Source of the DNA: CAYUBI01 sp964443005 | GTDB lineage: Bacteria > Margulisbacteria > Riflemargulisbacteria > GWF2-35-9 > CAYUBI01 | Direction of reading: 5' to 3' | DNA length: 20,666 bases | Assembly (NCBI GenBank): GCA_964443005.1 | Contig: CAYUBI010000033.1 | Span: forward strand, 1 to 20,666 | Shown: positions 1 through 8,152 of the stretch, piece by piece | Position numbering within the stretch: the first letter of the stretch is position 1 | How the letters are laid out: each line of letters opens with the position of its first letter | The notes under the pieces: model-generated | What the model was told of the DNA's origin: nothing | The model's database searches: none | Seen by the model: the letters and a program-made list of their open reading frames with translations, nothing else | Program-made: the position numbers and the translations under genes

Positions 1-788
1 TTCATCAATTAAGAAGATGATACGTTTATTATTTTTTTCAGAATATTCCTTTAGGATTTCTGCAAACTTTTCTATGCTAGGTTTATAGTTGTTCTCCCCA
101 TTATCAAACCACTTTTCAGCATCATCCTTGGTCATTGCCTCTACTTTTGCTAGAGCTGAAACAATGTTTTCTCTATCAAAGTAGAAGGTATCTCTACTGT
201 CTTCCCACACATTGCCAGTAACCTTATGGTATTCATCTTTGAAGGCTTGATATTTGCCTCGATTATCTAGTTGCCGTTCAAGTTCAGCTAANNNNNNNNN
301 NNNNNNNNNNNNNNNTCATTAAACGATTTAAGCATCACTTTCATAATGGCATCATTATGATCTCTAATACCTGTATCACTCTTAGAATCAATATTGAATA
401 GCACCACAAGGTTATTACCATTAAAAGCTGCTCGTTCTATATCTGCTATAAACAAGCTGTCATCACATTTCTGCTTAAAAAAATCCAACGCTCTCTTATC
501 CTTTACCTCCTTATTGCTTAGCAGGTAGGACAATATTTTTATGAAATGAGATTTACCTGAACCAAAGAACCCAGACACCCAAACGCCCATGTTTTCGGTT
601 CTAGTATTAAGACTGTGTGTATATGCGTTATAAAAACTTCGTAAATGTTTTTCAACCTCACTTGTAATAACGTATTCATCAAGCTCCTGGTATATTTCAT
701 CATCTTTTTTTTGTTCAACTTTGATAACGCCATTTATGGAACGACTAATATCTTTCTCAAACAGATCTTTAATCATTAAGTCTTTCAT
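1..788 (-). CDS. brxC: BREX system P-loop ATPase BrxC, N-terminal part (runs off window, interrupted by assembly gap)
   Basis: BrxC is the large P-loop ATPase of BREX phage-defence systems, acting in the cytoplasm with BrxB, the PglX methyltransferase and PglZ. The start at 788 is supported by a strong AAGGAGG seven bases upstream, which overlaps the brxB stop. The N-terminal part shows a Walker A loop GFFGSGKSH at residues 73-81. After the N run, the stretch 291-1 is open in one frame with BrxC-like character and ends at the window edge in RIIFLIDE, a good Walker B strand. The apparent stop at 288-290 exists only if the gap is exactly 24 bases; the two frames join if the true gap length leaves remainder 1 on division by 3. 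The family is usually above 1000 residues, so most of the gene lies outside. The family call is from motifs and the neighbouring brxB. Confidence 0.85.
292..315. other. Assembly gap (24 N)
   Basis: Twenty-four undetermined bases lie inside brxC. Coding potential continues on both sides on the minus strand but in different frames, so the printed gap length is probably an estimate rather than the true distance. Confidence 0.97.
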
Positions 789-800
789 ACTACTGCCTCC

Positions 801-1373
801 TTAGTCGTTATCAATAATTTTAAAAGCACGGTAATAGTTATCGTCTTTGAACTTATTAAACAAACGCAATTCTAGCTTATTGTACTTACCTGGGAAAAAC
901 ATAATGACTGGCACTTTATCTAGTATGTAGTGCAAATTATTGAGTACTGTATGTGATCGTACTAATGGGAACGCTTTTCCCACACCTGTAAGGAGAATGA
1001 GTTGAGCATCTTTAACTTTAGCCTCAATAATAGTGTTGAATGCCTCTGGAGTTAGTATAGGACCAATAGCCTTCTGAACAGCTTGTGATCCTTGTTTTAG
1101 TTCAAGCTCCATAGCCTTCTCAAATACATTTTTGGACTTTAATACTTGGATCAGGATCTCAAACAAATCAAGCTCTACGGTATTGATATTACCTTCCTCA
1201 GAGTTTAACTTTTTCACCAATCGTTTTACATAATCCCTAATAAGCAATTCATCTTTTGGTTCATAGTCAAAAATATAAAAACCCAACTCATTTCCCAGCC
1301 CAGTATTCTTAATAAACTCTGGGTTCTGGATTTTGGGTAATAAAAGGTCTAACTTTTCTTTAGTTTGCATCAT
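801..1373 (-). CDS. brxB: BREX protein BrxB (DUF1788 family)
   Basis: This 190-residue protein has the length and C-terminal signature of BrxB (DUF1788), a small BREX component of unknown biochemical activity encoded just before brxC. The signature is visible from about residue 129: LLTGVGKAFPLVRSH, then NNLHYILDKVPVIMFFPGKY, then LRLFNKF and YYRAFKII near the end. It lies 12 bases before brxC, and its stop codon sits in the brxC ribosome-binding site, so translational coupling is likely. Two ATG codons are adjacent at the start (1373 and 1370) and no strong Shine-Dalgarno is seen there. In many BREX loci brxA comes directly before brxB; here that place is held by a small ribbon-helix-helix protein. 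Family call is confident; role comes from family knowledge. Confidence 0.88.
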   Translation of the reverse strand: MMQTKEKLDLLLPKIQNPEFIKNTGLGNELGFYIFDYEPKDELLIRDYVKRLVKKLNSEEGNINTVELDLFEILIQVLKSKNVFEKAMELELKQGSQAVQKAIGPILTPEAFNTIIEAKVKDAQLILLTGVGKAFPLVRSHTVLNNLHYILDKVPVIMFFPGKYNKLELRLFNKFKDDNYYRAFKIIDND

Positions 1374-1395
1374 TTAATAACTTGCCTGTTTAATC

Positions 1396-1584
1396 TCATA
1401 TCTCTTTACCAATTAAAGCATTCCAGTTTTTCTGATCCGCTTCAATAAGATCTCGAATAATCGACACAATTGAGTAATTTTCTCGCTTTTTCTGGAGAAA
1501 TAAAGCTTTTTCTTTAAGAAAAAAGTATTGATCTTCAGGTATCTCAATCGTTGTTTTAATCATTTTTGACTTCGAATCAATCAT
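1396..1584 (-). CDS. Small ribbon-helix-helix-type DNA-binding protein, probable BREX operon regulator
   Basis: This is a protein of 62 residues, or 70 if the upstream ATG at 1608 is used. I prefer the start at 1584 because AAGGAG lies nine bases upstream of it, while 1608 has no clear ribosome-binding site. The sequence IKTTIEIPEDQYFFLKEKA followed by a helical stretch ending in SIIRDLIEAD has the strand-helix-helix pattern of MetJ/Arc-type (RHH) repressors, including antitoxins. It is the first gene of the BREX run, 22 bases before brxB, and a palindrome with flanking repeats overlaps the likely promoter just upstream, so autoregulation is a natural inference. It could also be an antitoxin remnant, but no toxin gene is visible beside it. 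It is not BrxA, which is much larger. Confidence 0.65.
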   Translation of the reverse strand: MIDSKSKMIKTTIEIPEDQYFFLKEKALFLQKKRENYSIVSIIRDLIEADQKNWNALIGKEI

Positions 1585-1612
1585 TTCCTTATACTCCTTT
1601 ACGAGCATTCTT

Positions 1613-1637
1613 TTGCTATATTGCTATAATTATAGCA
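1613..1637 (-). promoter_or_regulatory. Extended -10 promoter inside a palindromic operator for the BREX operon
   Basis: A perfect 16-base palindrome TGCTATAATTATAGCA occupies 1622-1637. Read on the minus strand it contains an extended -10 element, TGC followed by TATAAT (1634-1629), which would start transcription near 1622, about 38 bases before the preferred regulator start at 1584. The half-site is repeated once more directly downstream: TATAGCAA occurs at 1628-1621 and again at 1620-1613. Two direct copies plus one inverted copy fit the arrayed half-sites that ribbon-helix-helix repressors bind. No good -35 is seen, which is common with an extended -10. That the RHH protein binds here is inference. 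Confidence 0.55.
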
Positions 1638-1755
1638 GGAAACTAATCCTTTATTCTACAAAAAAAAATTAATGATCCATTTTGAATAATTATATAGTCA
1701 ATATTTATTCATAATTGCGGTCACGCGTTGATTACGCTTAGTTGCGTTTACCTTG

Positions 1756-4121
1756 TTATTCCGTACCTAAACCATTGAATTCAACACCCATGCCTGTAAC
1801 ATCGGACTTCGTCCCAAATGAAAATTCTGGAAACGCTGTAATGCGAAAAGTAATACGATGTTCTTCTAAGGTTTTATTCCATTGATATTGAACCTCCCAA
1901 CAATGAAGATCTTTGGAAATCTGCAAAGTAGGAACAACCATTTCATTACGATACGGATCATAATATAAAGTAACTGCCATTTTTACCCGTTCCTGCCACG
2001 TGCGTCCTACCGTCCACTCCAGCTGACCATTAGCTGCAACGAGTTGACCTGTCTGAAGATTATGCTGGGATGACGCGCGAATAGTATGTTCAGCATCTCC
2101 GCGATACACCCATGTATTTAATAAATTATTCCATACACTGCGAGTATAACTATAGGATGTTTTCGAGTTCAGTGAAAAGGGCTGACCATTTCCAAGAGTC
2201 ATATCATATTGTGAATCATCTCTAGATTTAAGTGCAATATTCCAACCATTAGTTAAAATAAAGAGCAACCAATTTCCTTCAAATAGCCGCGCCTCATGCC
2301 GAATATACGTTCGTTCAGAAGCACGTACTTCGTCAAAATAAAACGGCGTATTTCCTTCGCGATTGAATTTTTCCAAACTGATAACTTGCGAAAACATTGG
2401 CACTTTATGCCCCAAACCATATCGTTGCGTTAAATCATACTGCGCATCACCTAACGAATATAGTGATTGTTTAAACGTAGCATCTGCAAAAACTTCTATA
2501 TTTAACGATAATGAAACTGTTTTTTTTACCTGATTCTGTAAAACAACTCTTCCAACATTATTTAACTCTCGAACATAATTTGATCCTCCCCCAATGTACT
2601 GCCATTCATTATATTTCCCAAGCCAACCTAAAGACACAACATCCAAACCCAGCAAGGACTGCTGAGGAAAAATGAACTGAATTTCCGGTTGTTTTTCAAC
2701 ACGTGATAACATTTTATCTGCAGTACTCGTAACTCCATCTAAATCAGAAAAAAAATCATAACTACTCTGAACAATAATTGAACTAATATTCTGTTTCATA
2801 GTAAATTCTGGATGCAAAAAACTATCTCGCTGTCCAGCAGTTGCAGATTGCCAATAACGCAAATTTGTTCCCACTGTCGTTGATAATTTTGGAGTACCTG
2901 TCCATTGCCATTGAGCATCTTGCCGCTGCTGCTGCGACAAAGGGTAATCATTAGTTAAAAACCATACACGCTGATTTTGGCCGCTAGAGCTTTGCAAAAA
3001 TGTGAATTCTTTGGATGAATTCAAGGCCCGATCATTCTGAAATTGTTTGTAATCTAATCCCCACTTTCCAGTCGATTCCTGAACTTCCCATTTTTGCGAA
3101 AAGGATTGATTGGCATTAAGAAAATCACGCCGAAAATCAGAATCAGATTGGCCCCACAGAGTGTTTAACCGCAAATCTAGCCGACTAGAAGATTCTCTCC
3201 CACCGGAAATCAAATACCGATTTCGCCAATCCAACAATAAAACTCCAGTTTGTGTCTGGGTATTTGTTTGTATAGCACTGCTATTCGTTAATGGTTGAAA
3301 CCAGGTTTCAGTAAACGTGAAAACATGACTCAGTACGTGAGTATCAGCTTCTGGAACACCATAAAAAAACAGTTCTCGATGTTGTAACGGTTCATTTACA
3401 GCGCTTAAAATCCCAACCCCCTGTCCTTTTCGGCTCATAAAATCAACATAAAATGTAGTCAAATTATTTTCATTATCCACATAATCAACTGCAGATTTCA
3501 AAAACGTTCCTTCTACTGCATTGTATCCGTATCTAGGATAGTGAATTCGTGGATTTTGTTTTTTAAATGAATAAACATAATACGGAGTAATAAATAAGGG
3601 AATCCAGCCCGCATGTCCAATTAACCAAAACCCCTCAATTTTATCCCCTGGAAAAAACCGAAACTGATTGATATCAACCTGATAATGAGGATCCGGATCA
3701 TCACACGTAGTTAATTCACTACGATGTCCTGCCCAAATACTTGACCGCTTTTCAAGAGCATTAACGCGAGCAAAAACAGTGGAATGACCTCCCAAAACAT
3801 TCACTGACGTGTTTACTGTTTTTAATGTAACAGATTCGGAGATGTTTTCATATTGAAATGAGCGAGCAAACAACGTTTGACCATTATAATTTAGCGTTAC
3901 TGGAACCGAACTAAAAACATCATTAGATTCTGTATTTACAGTAATCGTTGTAGCCTTTAGAACAAATTGATTGCCACTAACAACAACATTTCCAGACACA
4001 ACCAGAAAATTAGTTTTATCTACGTACTTGAGATAATCCGCACGAAGCGTGAATTCGTCTATTGCATAAACGAAGCTAAAAAAAAAACGATACAGATACT
4101 AATCCAGTATCGATGGCTCAT
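1756..4121 (-). CDS. lptD: LptD-like outer-membrane LPS-assembly protein; frame broken at an A10/T10 tract near the 5' end
   Basis: LptD is the outer-membrane beta-barrel that inserts lipopolysaccharide into the outer leaflet. The main frame (3999-1756, 747 codons) lacks a normal start. Upstream in that frame it runs back to the stop of the TPR gene. In the neighbouring frame an ATG at 4121, inside the TPR gene, encodes a good signal peptide (MSHRYWISICIV then F, ending FVYA) up to the tract at 4078-4087. Eleven T, or eight, instead of ten would join the frames and give a protein of 788 (or 787) residues, close to the usual LptD length. The mature N-terminus (FTLRADYL, then SGNVVVSGN) matches the OstA/LptA-type periplasmic domain. 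It is followed by TTCDDPDPHY with one cysteine and a long beta-rich barrel ending with DLHCWEVQYQW. These two cysteines are typical of LptD relatives outside proteobacteria. The cause may be sequencing error, slippage or a real null allele. Confidence 0.8.
4078..4087. repeat. A10 homopolymer at the lptD frame break
   Basis: Ten A on the plus strand (ten T in the lptD mRNA strand) sit inside the signal-peptide codons of lptD. With ten bases the frame opened by the ATG at 4121 stops at a TAG in the codons just after the tract; with eleven or eight it enters the 747-codon lptD frame. Other runs of nine occur at 1660-1668, 6711-6719 and 11852-11860; the two that lie in genes do not break a frame. 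This is the longest run I noticed in the window. Confidence 0.9.
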
Positions 4122-6495
4122 GAAGCTCAAAAATATCAGGGGACCAACATCGACGATGAATCAAATGAGGGAAAATACCCTTTTGATAATACTTTTGCCA
4201 ATTTAATTTTGCATGTTTCAAATCACCCATAAGAAAATAACAATCGCCACGATTTAAGTATGCCTCAACTAATTCAGGAGCTTTAGCTATTGCCTGATCA
4301 AAATAAGTTAAAGCGCGAGTATAATCGCCAATATCCATACAGAAAAATCCATAATTATTTAAAAAAACAGGATATCGTCCTAATTCACGAATATCTAATT
4401 GTTGATCACTCGCCAATTTATCAACCATTTTTTTTAGAAAATAAATCACAAACAAATTATTGGGAATTGCCTGAATCGTGCTATCCAATCGCTGGGCTAA
4501 GAGGAGTTCTTCTTCTGCAGCAATTAACCATTTTTTTTGAAGATAGCTTACTGCAATATCATTATGATCTTGACTAAATGAAACTTCATATTGTCTAGCA
4601 TTCTTTTTTTCTAATTTATTTGGTACCCAATAATGTGCAACTTCGCGTTTACTTAAATCTGAATATACTAAGGCAAGCCATTTACATCCGCCCAAATATC
4701 CCATCATAGTTTTATAATGCTCTAATCGACTATTTGCATAAGGATGCTTAATATCAATACTTAACATTAATTCATAAATTTCAAGCCCTTTTTTAACGTT
4801 CCCCTGTCCAACAAACGCGCCAGCTCGATAAAACAACATATCAGTATAAACACCCTGTTTAGGTGAGGTCCATGCCTCTTGGCATTGCTGAAATTGATTA
4901 GCAGCTAAATCTAATCGATGTTGTCCAACAAAAGCAAGCCCCATCAAATAATGGAGAATCATCACATCAGTATACTGACGAATGACTGATTGAAGATGTT
5001 CAATAGTAGCGCCATAATCACCAACATTTAATAAAGCTTTTACATATTCAATATGCGTATCCAGTGACTCTTGATCTATAACTGCCTTTTTTCGTTGTAC
5101 TAGGTGCTTATGAAGAAAAATATCGAATATATTCCCATACAAAACAAATAATTCTTGATCATAAGGAAATTCGGCCATACCTTCATCAAACCAGAATCGA
5201 GTTTTATCTTCATCTTCTAAAACGCCATAACAACTCACCAATAATCGATAAACTTCAACACGTTTATACCGACTATCCAAAAACTCGATTGCCATTTTAA
5301 TGGCATCATTATAATCTTTTTTGGTAAATGCAGCATCCATCAAAACAATTTGCGCTTCGATATTTTCGGGATCAAGATCCAAAATAGATTTGCATTTACC
5401 CATGACAGATAATGAATCTTCAATATTTACTTTGAGTAAACGATGATACCATTCTAATGCTTTTTGCGTTTCACCTTGTTTCATGAAAGCATCAGCAATC
5501 AGCTGATGCGCCAAAATTTGATTTGGACACGCTGCAAGAACTGCTGCATATCCGCAAATAGCCTGATTTACAAAATGATCATTCTTTTCTGCTAAATCCT
5601 GATAAATAAAAACTGCCTCAGCATATCGCTCACAATAAACATACAATTTGGCTAAAGCAATCATTGCTTCTGGCATGTGGATATGTTCTTTGATAATCCA
5701 TTTCAATTTATCTTCTATGTACGATTTCCCAGCATCATCTGGATTTAGTTTCATCAAAATATCAACAGCAAAATCAGGCTTAAGATTCTGCAAATATACA
5801 GCAACTAAATGCTTTTTAATTGGCACAGAATCAGGTGCCTGAGTGCTCACATAAAGCATTTTAGATTCAATGTCATTCATTGCGCCAGCATCCAATTGCA
5901 ACCATTGCATCAAATAGTCTGCAGCTTGGGCATATCGTTGATTTTTCACATACAAATCGCTTAACGTTTTTAATACGTCTAAATTATGAGGACTACGTTC
6001 ATACAATTTCTGGTAAATAACTAAGGCTTTATCAACCTGATGCGATTCTATTAGTGCAGAAGTTAATATTCCAGTTAATTCCTCATCATCAATTACAAGA
6101 TCAACTCGTAAATACAATTGTTCAATAATTTGTTCATATGCCCCAAACTTAAGAAAAATTCGCGCCAATTTTTTTAATGCTAATGGCTGAACAGGATCAA
6201 TTTCCAATATCTCATCCAGTTCACTTACAGCTTCTTTATATTGTTCACGAGCAATATACAAATCCACCAATGCTAATCGCAGCTCAACATTTCGATAGTC
6301 TTCGCTAATATTATTTTCCATGACAATCAAAATGTCATTCATCAGATGCGGACGAACATTAATCACATCTTTAAAATATTTATTAGCCTCCCGATAGTCA
6401 CGCTGTAATAAAAACACTTGCCCCAATGCTTTAAGTGCAGAATAATCTTTAGGATCTTCAGATAATTTTTCTTCTAATAGTTGAATACTGTTCAT
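4099..6495 (-). CDS. Large tetratricopeptide-repeat protein
   Basis: This is a soluble protein of about 798 residues built almost wholly of TPR helix pairs. Repeats are clear at the N-terminus (EDPKDYSALKALGQVFLLQ, DYREANKYFKDVINVRP), then VELRLALVDLYIAREQYKEA and ALVIYQKLYERSP, and again at the end (NNYGFFCMDIGDYTRALTYF, VEAYLNRGDCYFLMGDLKHA). TPR arrays are protein-binding scaffolds; no enzyme domain, signal peptide or membrane segment is visible, so it is probably cytoplasmic. The frame is open to 6543, but I chose the ATG at 6495 because the TPR pattern begins directly after it and the extra sixteen residues are unlike a TPR. Its last codons contain the ATG of the lptD-like gene, so the two are likely co-transcribed and coupled, which hints at an envelope-related role. 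No specific partner can be named. Confidence 0.8.
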   Translation of the reverse strand: MNSIQLLEEKLSEDPKDYSALKALGQVFLLQRDYREANKYFKDVINVRPHLMNDILIVMENNISEDYRNVELRLALVDLYIAREQYKEAVSELDEILEIDPVQPLALKKLARIFLKFGAYEQIIEQLYLRVDLVIDDEELTGILTSALIESHQVDKALVIYQKLYERSPHNLDVLKTLSDLYVKNQRYAQAADYLMQWLQLDAGAMNDIESKMLYVSTQAPDSVPIKKHLVAVYLQNLKPDFAVDILMKLNPDDAGKSYIEDKLKWIIKEHIHMPEAMIALAKLYVYCERYAEAVFIYQDLAEKNDHFVNQAICGYAAVLAACPNQILAHQLIADAFMKQGETQKALEWYHRLLKVNIEDSLSVMGKCKSILDLDPENIEAQIVLMDAAFTKKDYNDAIKMAIEFLDSRYKRVEVYRLLVSCYGVLEDEDKTRFWFDEGMAEFPYDQELFVLYGNIFDIFLHKHLVQRKKAVIDQESLDTHIEYVKALLNVGDYGATIEHLQSVIRQYTDVMILHYLMGLAFVGQHRLDLAANQFQQCQEAWTSPKQGVYTDMLFYRAGAFVGQGNVKKGLEIYELMLSIDIKHPYANSRLEHYKTMMGYLGGCKWLALVYSDLSKREVAHYWVPNKLEKKNARQYEVSFSQDHNDIAVSYLQKKWLIAAEEELLLAQRLDSTIQAIPNNLFVIYFLKKMVDKLASDQQLDIRELGRYPVFLNNYGFFCMDIGDYTRALTYFDQAIAKAPELVEAYLNRGDCYFLMGDLKHAKLNWQKYYQKGIFPHLIHRRCWSPDIFELHEPSILD

Positions 6496-6502
6496 ACTCT
6501 CT

Positions 6503-6530
6503 ATATTACAAGAAAATTTCTTGTTTTCAA
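6503..6530 (-). promoter_or_regulatory. Candidate promoter of the TPR-lptD operon with an inverted repeat in the spacer
   Basis: On the minus strand TTGAAA (6530-6525) and TAATAT (6508-6503) stand 16 bases apart. The spacer is almost exactly filled by the inverted repeat at 6508-6524 (ACAAGAAA, one base, TTTCTTGT). Transcription would begin close to the ATG at 6495, giving little or no leader. The -10 match is only fair, so this is tentative. Confidence 0.35.
6508..6524. repeat. Perfect inverted repeat, 8-base arms
   Basis: ACAAGAAAATTTCTTGT has eight-base arms around a single central base. It lies in the 130-base space between two divergent genes and overlaps the tentative minus-strand promoter, a normal place for a repressor or activator site. 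The protein that would bind it is unknown. Confidence 0.5.
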
Positions 6531-6559
6531 ATGGGCGAAACAAAAAATTTTATCAACTA

Positions 6560-6588
6560 TTTACGCAAAGCTTAATATCAACTATGAT
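6560..6588 (+). promoter_or_regulatory. Sigma-70-type promoter of the ankyrin lipoprotein gene
   Basis: TTTACG (6560-6565) and TATGAT (6583-6588) are separated by 17 bases, matching the housekeeping consensus well (TATGAT is five of six). The transcript would start near 6595 and leave a leader of about 30 bases before the TTG start at 6626. The in-frame ATG at 6584 lies within this -10 and so is unlikely to be the start codon. Confidence 0.55.
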
Positions 6589-6625
6589 TATTCTAAATCT
6601 CATTGTGCAACCTAAGGAAATTCTG

Positions 6626-8152
6626 TTGTTCATTAACAAATCAAGTATCTATTCAATCATATTCTCAATTATTATTCTTTTTTTGTTTTTTGGCTGTGTG
6701 AACAATCACGAAAAAAAAATTAGCCCAACCGAAAAACTAATCACTGCTATTAATAAAAAGGATGCAGCTGCTGTCAAAAAAATATTATTATCTGGAATAA
6801 CCTTTGATCCTAAAAACATTGCAACGAGTAATCCACTAGCGCAAGCAGTGAATAACCAAGACCTAGCGCTCATCATTTTATTGATGCAGTCTATAACAGA
6901 TACAGAAACATCACCTGATAATGTTCGATTTTTATGGGATATGTATAAAGATCAACCCGATTTACTCATGCAAAAGCTACTCCATTATCTTGATTCTCAT
7001 CCTAAACATCAAAACATCTCGCCCTTAATCAAAGCCAGCGAAAATGGAGATATTAGCACAATGAAAAGATTATTAGATCAACGAATTGATGCCAATGTAG
7101 TTAATGCCAATGGAGAAACTCCTTTAGAAAAAGCTGTAGAAGGCAATCAAATTGATGCTGTGAAATTACTGATTAAAAACGGTGCAGATGTTAATGCCAT
7201 GGATAAAAATGGTACAACGCCACTGATGATTGCAGCCAAAAAAGGCCTTGTCATCATTCTTGTTATTTTACTGGATCATGGCGCTGAAATCGCAGCCAGC
7301 GATGGGAAAGGACTAACCGCACTTCTTCATGCTATTCAAAGCACCCAGAACCCAGCTGCATTATTATTGCTGAAATCAAAAATTAGCGCAACAGAAGCAG
7401 ACAAAGCCTTAGAAATAGCTAAACGCAGTAACAATACTGCTATTACGTCAGCATTACTAAAACAGCTTGAAAAAGAAACACCTCGCATTCAAACTGTATT
7501 GGGAACTCCGATTCCTCTCAAATCAGGTGCGATCCGCAATCCTGCGAAGAAAATAATAGCAACAACATCATCATTACCTGTTGCGACCTTGACCAACTAC
7601 GCAAAAATTCCCAATCCAGCAAGCATGCTAGAATCAAAGATAAACAGTCTAATAGCAAGTGGTAGTGACATCAATCAATTAGATGAAACTGGACAAACGC
7701 CCTTAATGGAAGCTGCAAAAACTAATGATGATCGGATAATCATCATCTTATTAAAACACGGTGCCGATCTAAATTTACAAGACAGTGAAGGTAACACAGC
7801 ACTCATGTTAGCTAGCCGATATAACTGCGACAAAGCTATTCAACTATTATTAAACTATCATGTAGATATCAACGCACGAAATCGATATGGTTCAACACCG
7901 CTCATCGTTGCTTCCTTTTATAACAGTCTAGCAGCCATAAAGGAATTGATTCAAAATGGCGCAGACATTAATGCAGTCACAAATTACAATCAATCCGCAC
8001 TTATTTTCGCAGCATATCAAAACAATCTCGCAGCAGTTAAACTGCTCTTAGATGCTGGCGCAAACACAGCCATAACAGATATTTACGGTTATACAGCTCT
8101 AACATGGGCACAAAAACGCGGATATAAGGATGTAGTTGGAGCATTAAAATAA
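6626..8152 (+). CDS. Ankyrin-repeat lipoprotein
   Basis: The predicted product has 508 residues. The start is the TTG at 6626, with AAGGA at 6614-6618 seven bases before it and a promoter farther upstream. It gives a compact signal sequence (MFINKSSIYS, then a hydrophobic core ending LFLFFGC) with the lipid-accepting cysteine at residue 24. The frame itself is open from 6521. After the signal there are two ankyrin blocks, roughly residues 128-250 and 330-508, separated by a linker near 285-330. Good repeats include NANGETPLEKAVEGNQ with LLIKNGADVNA, and GQTPLMEAAK with LLKHGADLN. Ankyrin repeats bind proteins; as a lipoprotein it would face the periplasm or the cell surface. It is transcribed away from the TPR gene, and its stop overlaps that of the GT9 gene at 8144. 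A run of nine A lies just after the lipobox. The partner is unknown; a host target is possible but not shown. Confidence 0.8.
   Translation: MFINKSSIYSIIFSIIILFLFFGCVNNHEKKISPTEKLITAINKKDAAAVKKILLSGITFDPKNIATSNPLAQAVNNQDLALIILLMQSITDTETSPDNVRFLWDMYKDQPDLLMQKLLHYLDSHPKHQNISPLIKASENGDISTMKRLLDQRIDANVVNANGETPLEKAVEGNQIDAVKLLIKNGADVNAMDKNGTTPLMIAAKKGLVIILVILLDHGAEIAASDGKGLTALLHAIQSTQNPAALLLLKSKISATEADKALEIAKRSNNTAITSALLKQLEKETPRIQTVLGTPIPLKSGAIRNPAKKIIATTSSLPVATLTNYAKIPNPASMLESKINSLIASGSDINQLDETGQTPLMEAAKTNDDRIIIILLKHGADLNLQDSEGNTALMLASRYNCDKAIQLLLNYHVDINARNRYGSTPLIVASFYNSLAAIKELIQNGADINAVTNYNQSALIFAAYQNNLAAVKLLLDAGANTAITDIYGYTALTWAQKRGYKDVVGALK

Noticed and set aside
1660..1755. Possible intrinsic terminator after lptD: a T9 run on the minus strand with short inverted repeats upstream (TGAATAA/TTATTCA, AATG/CATT, GCGT/ACGC)
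   Set aside because: The stems are only four to seven pairs, AT-rich or with long loops, and none abuts the T run properly, so I cannot call a terminator.
4290..4577. Plus-strand open frames of 60-95 codons opposite the TPR gene (also 3110-3298, 5648-5842)
   Set aside because: They lie antisense to well-supported genes, lack start signals and show no protein-like pattern; they are shadows.
6521..6625. Upstream start of the ankyrin gene at 6521 or 6584
   Set aside because: Both starts fall upstream of or inside the likely promoter, and only the TTG at 6626 gives a proper ribosome-binding site and a compact lipoprotein signal.
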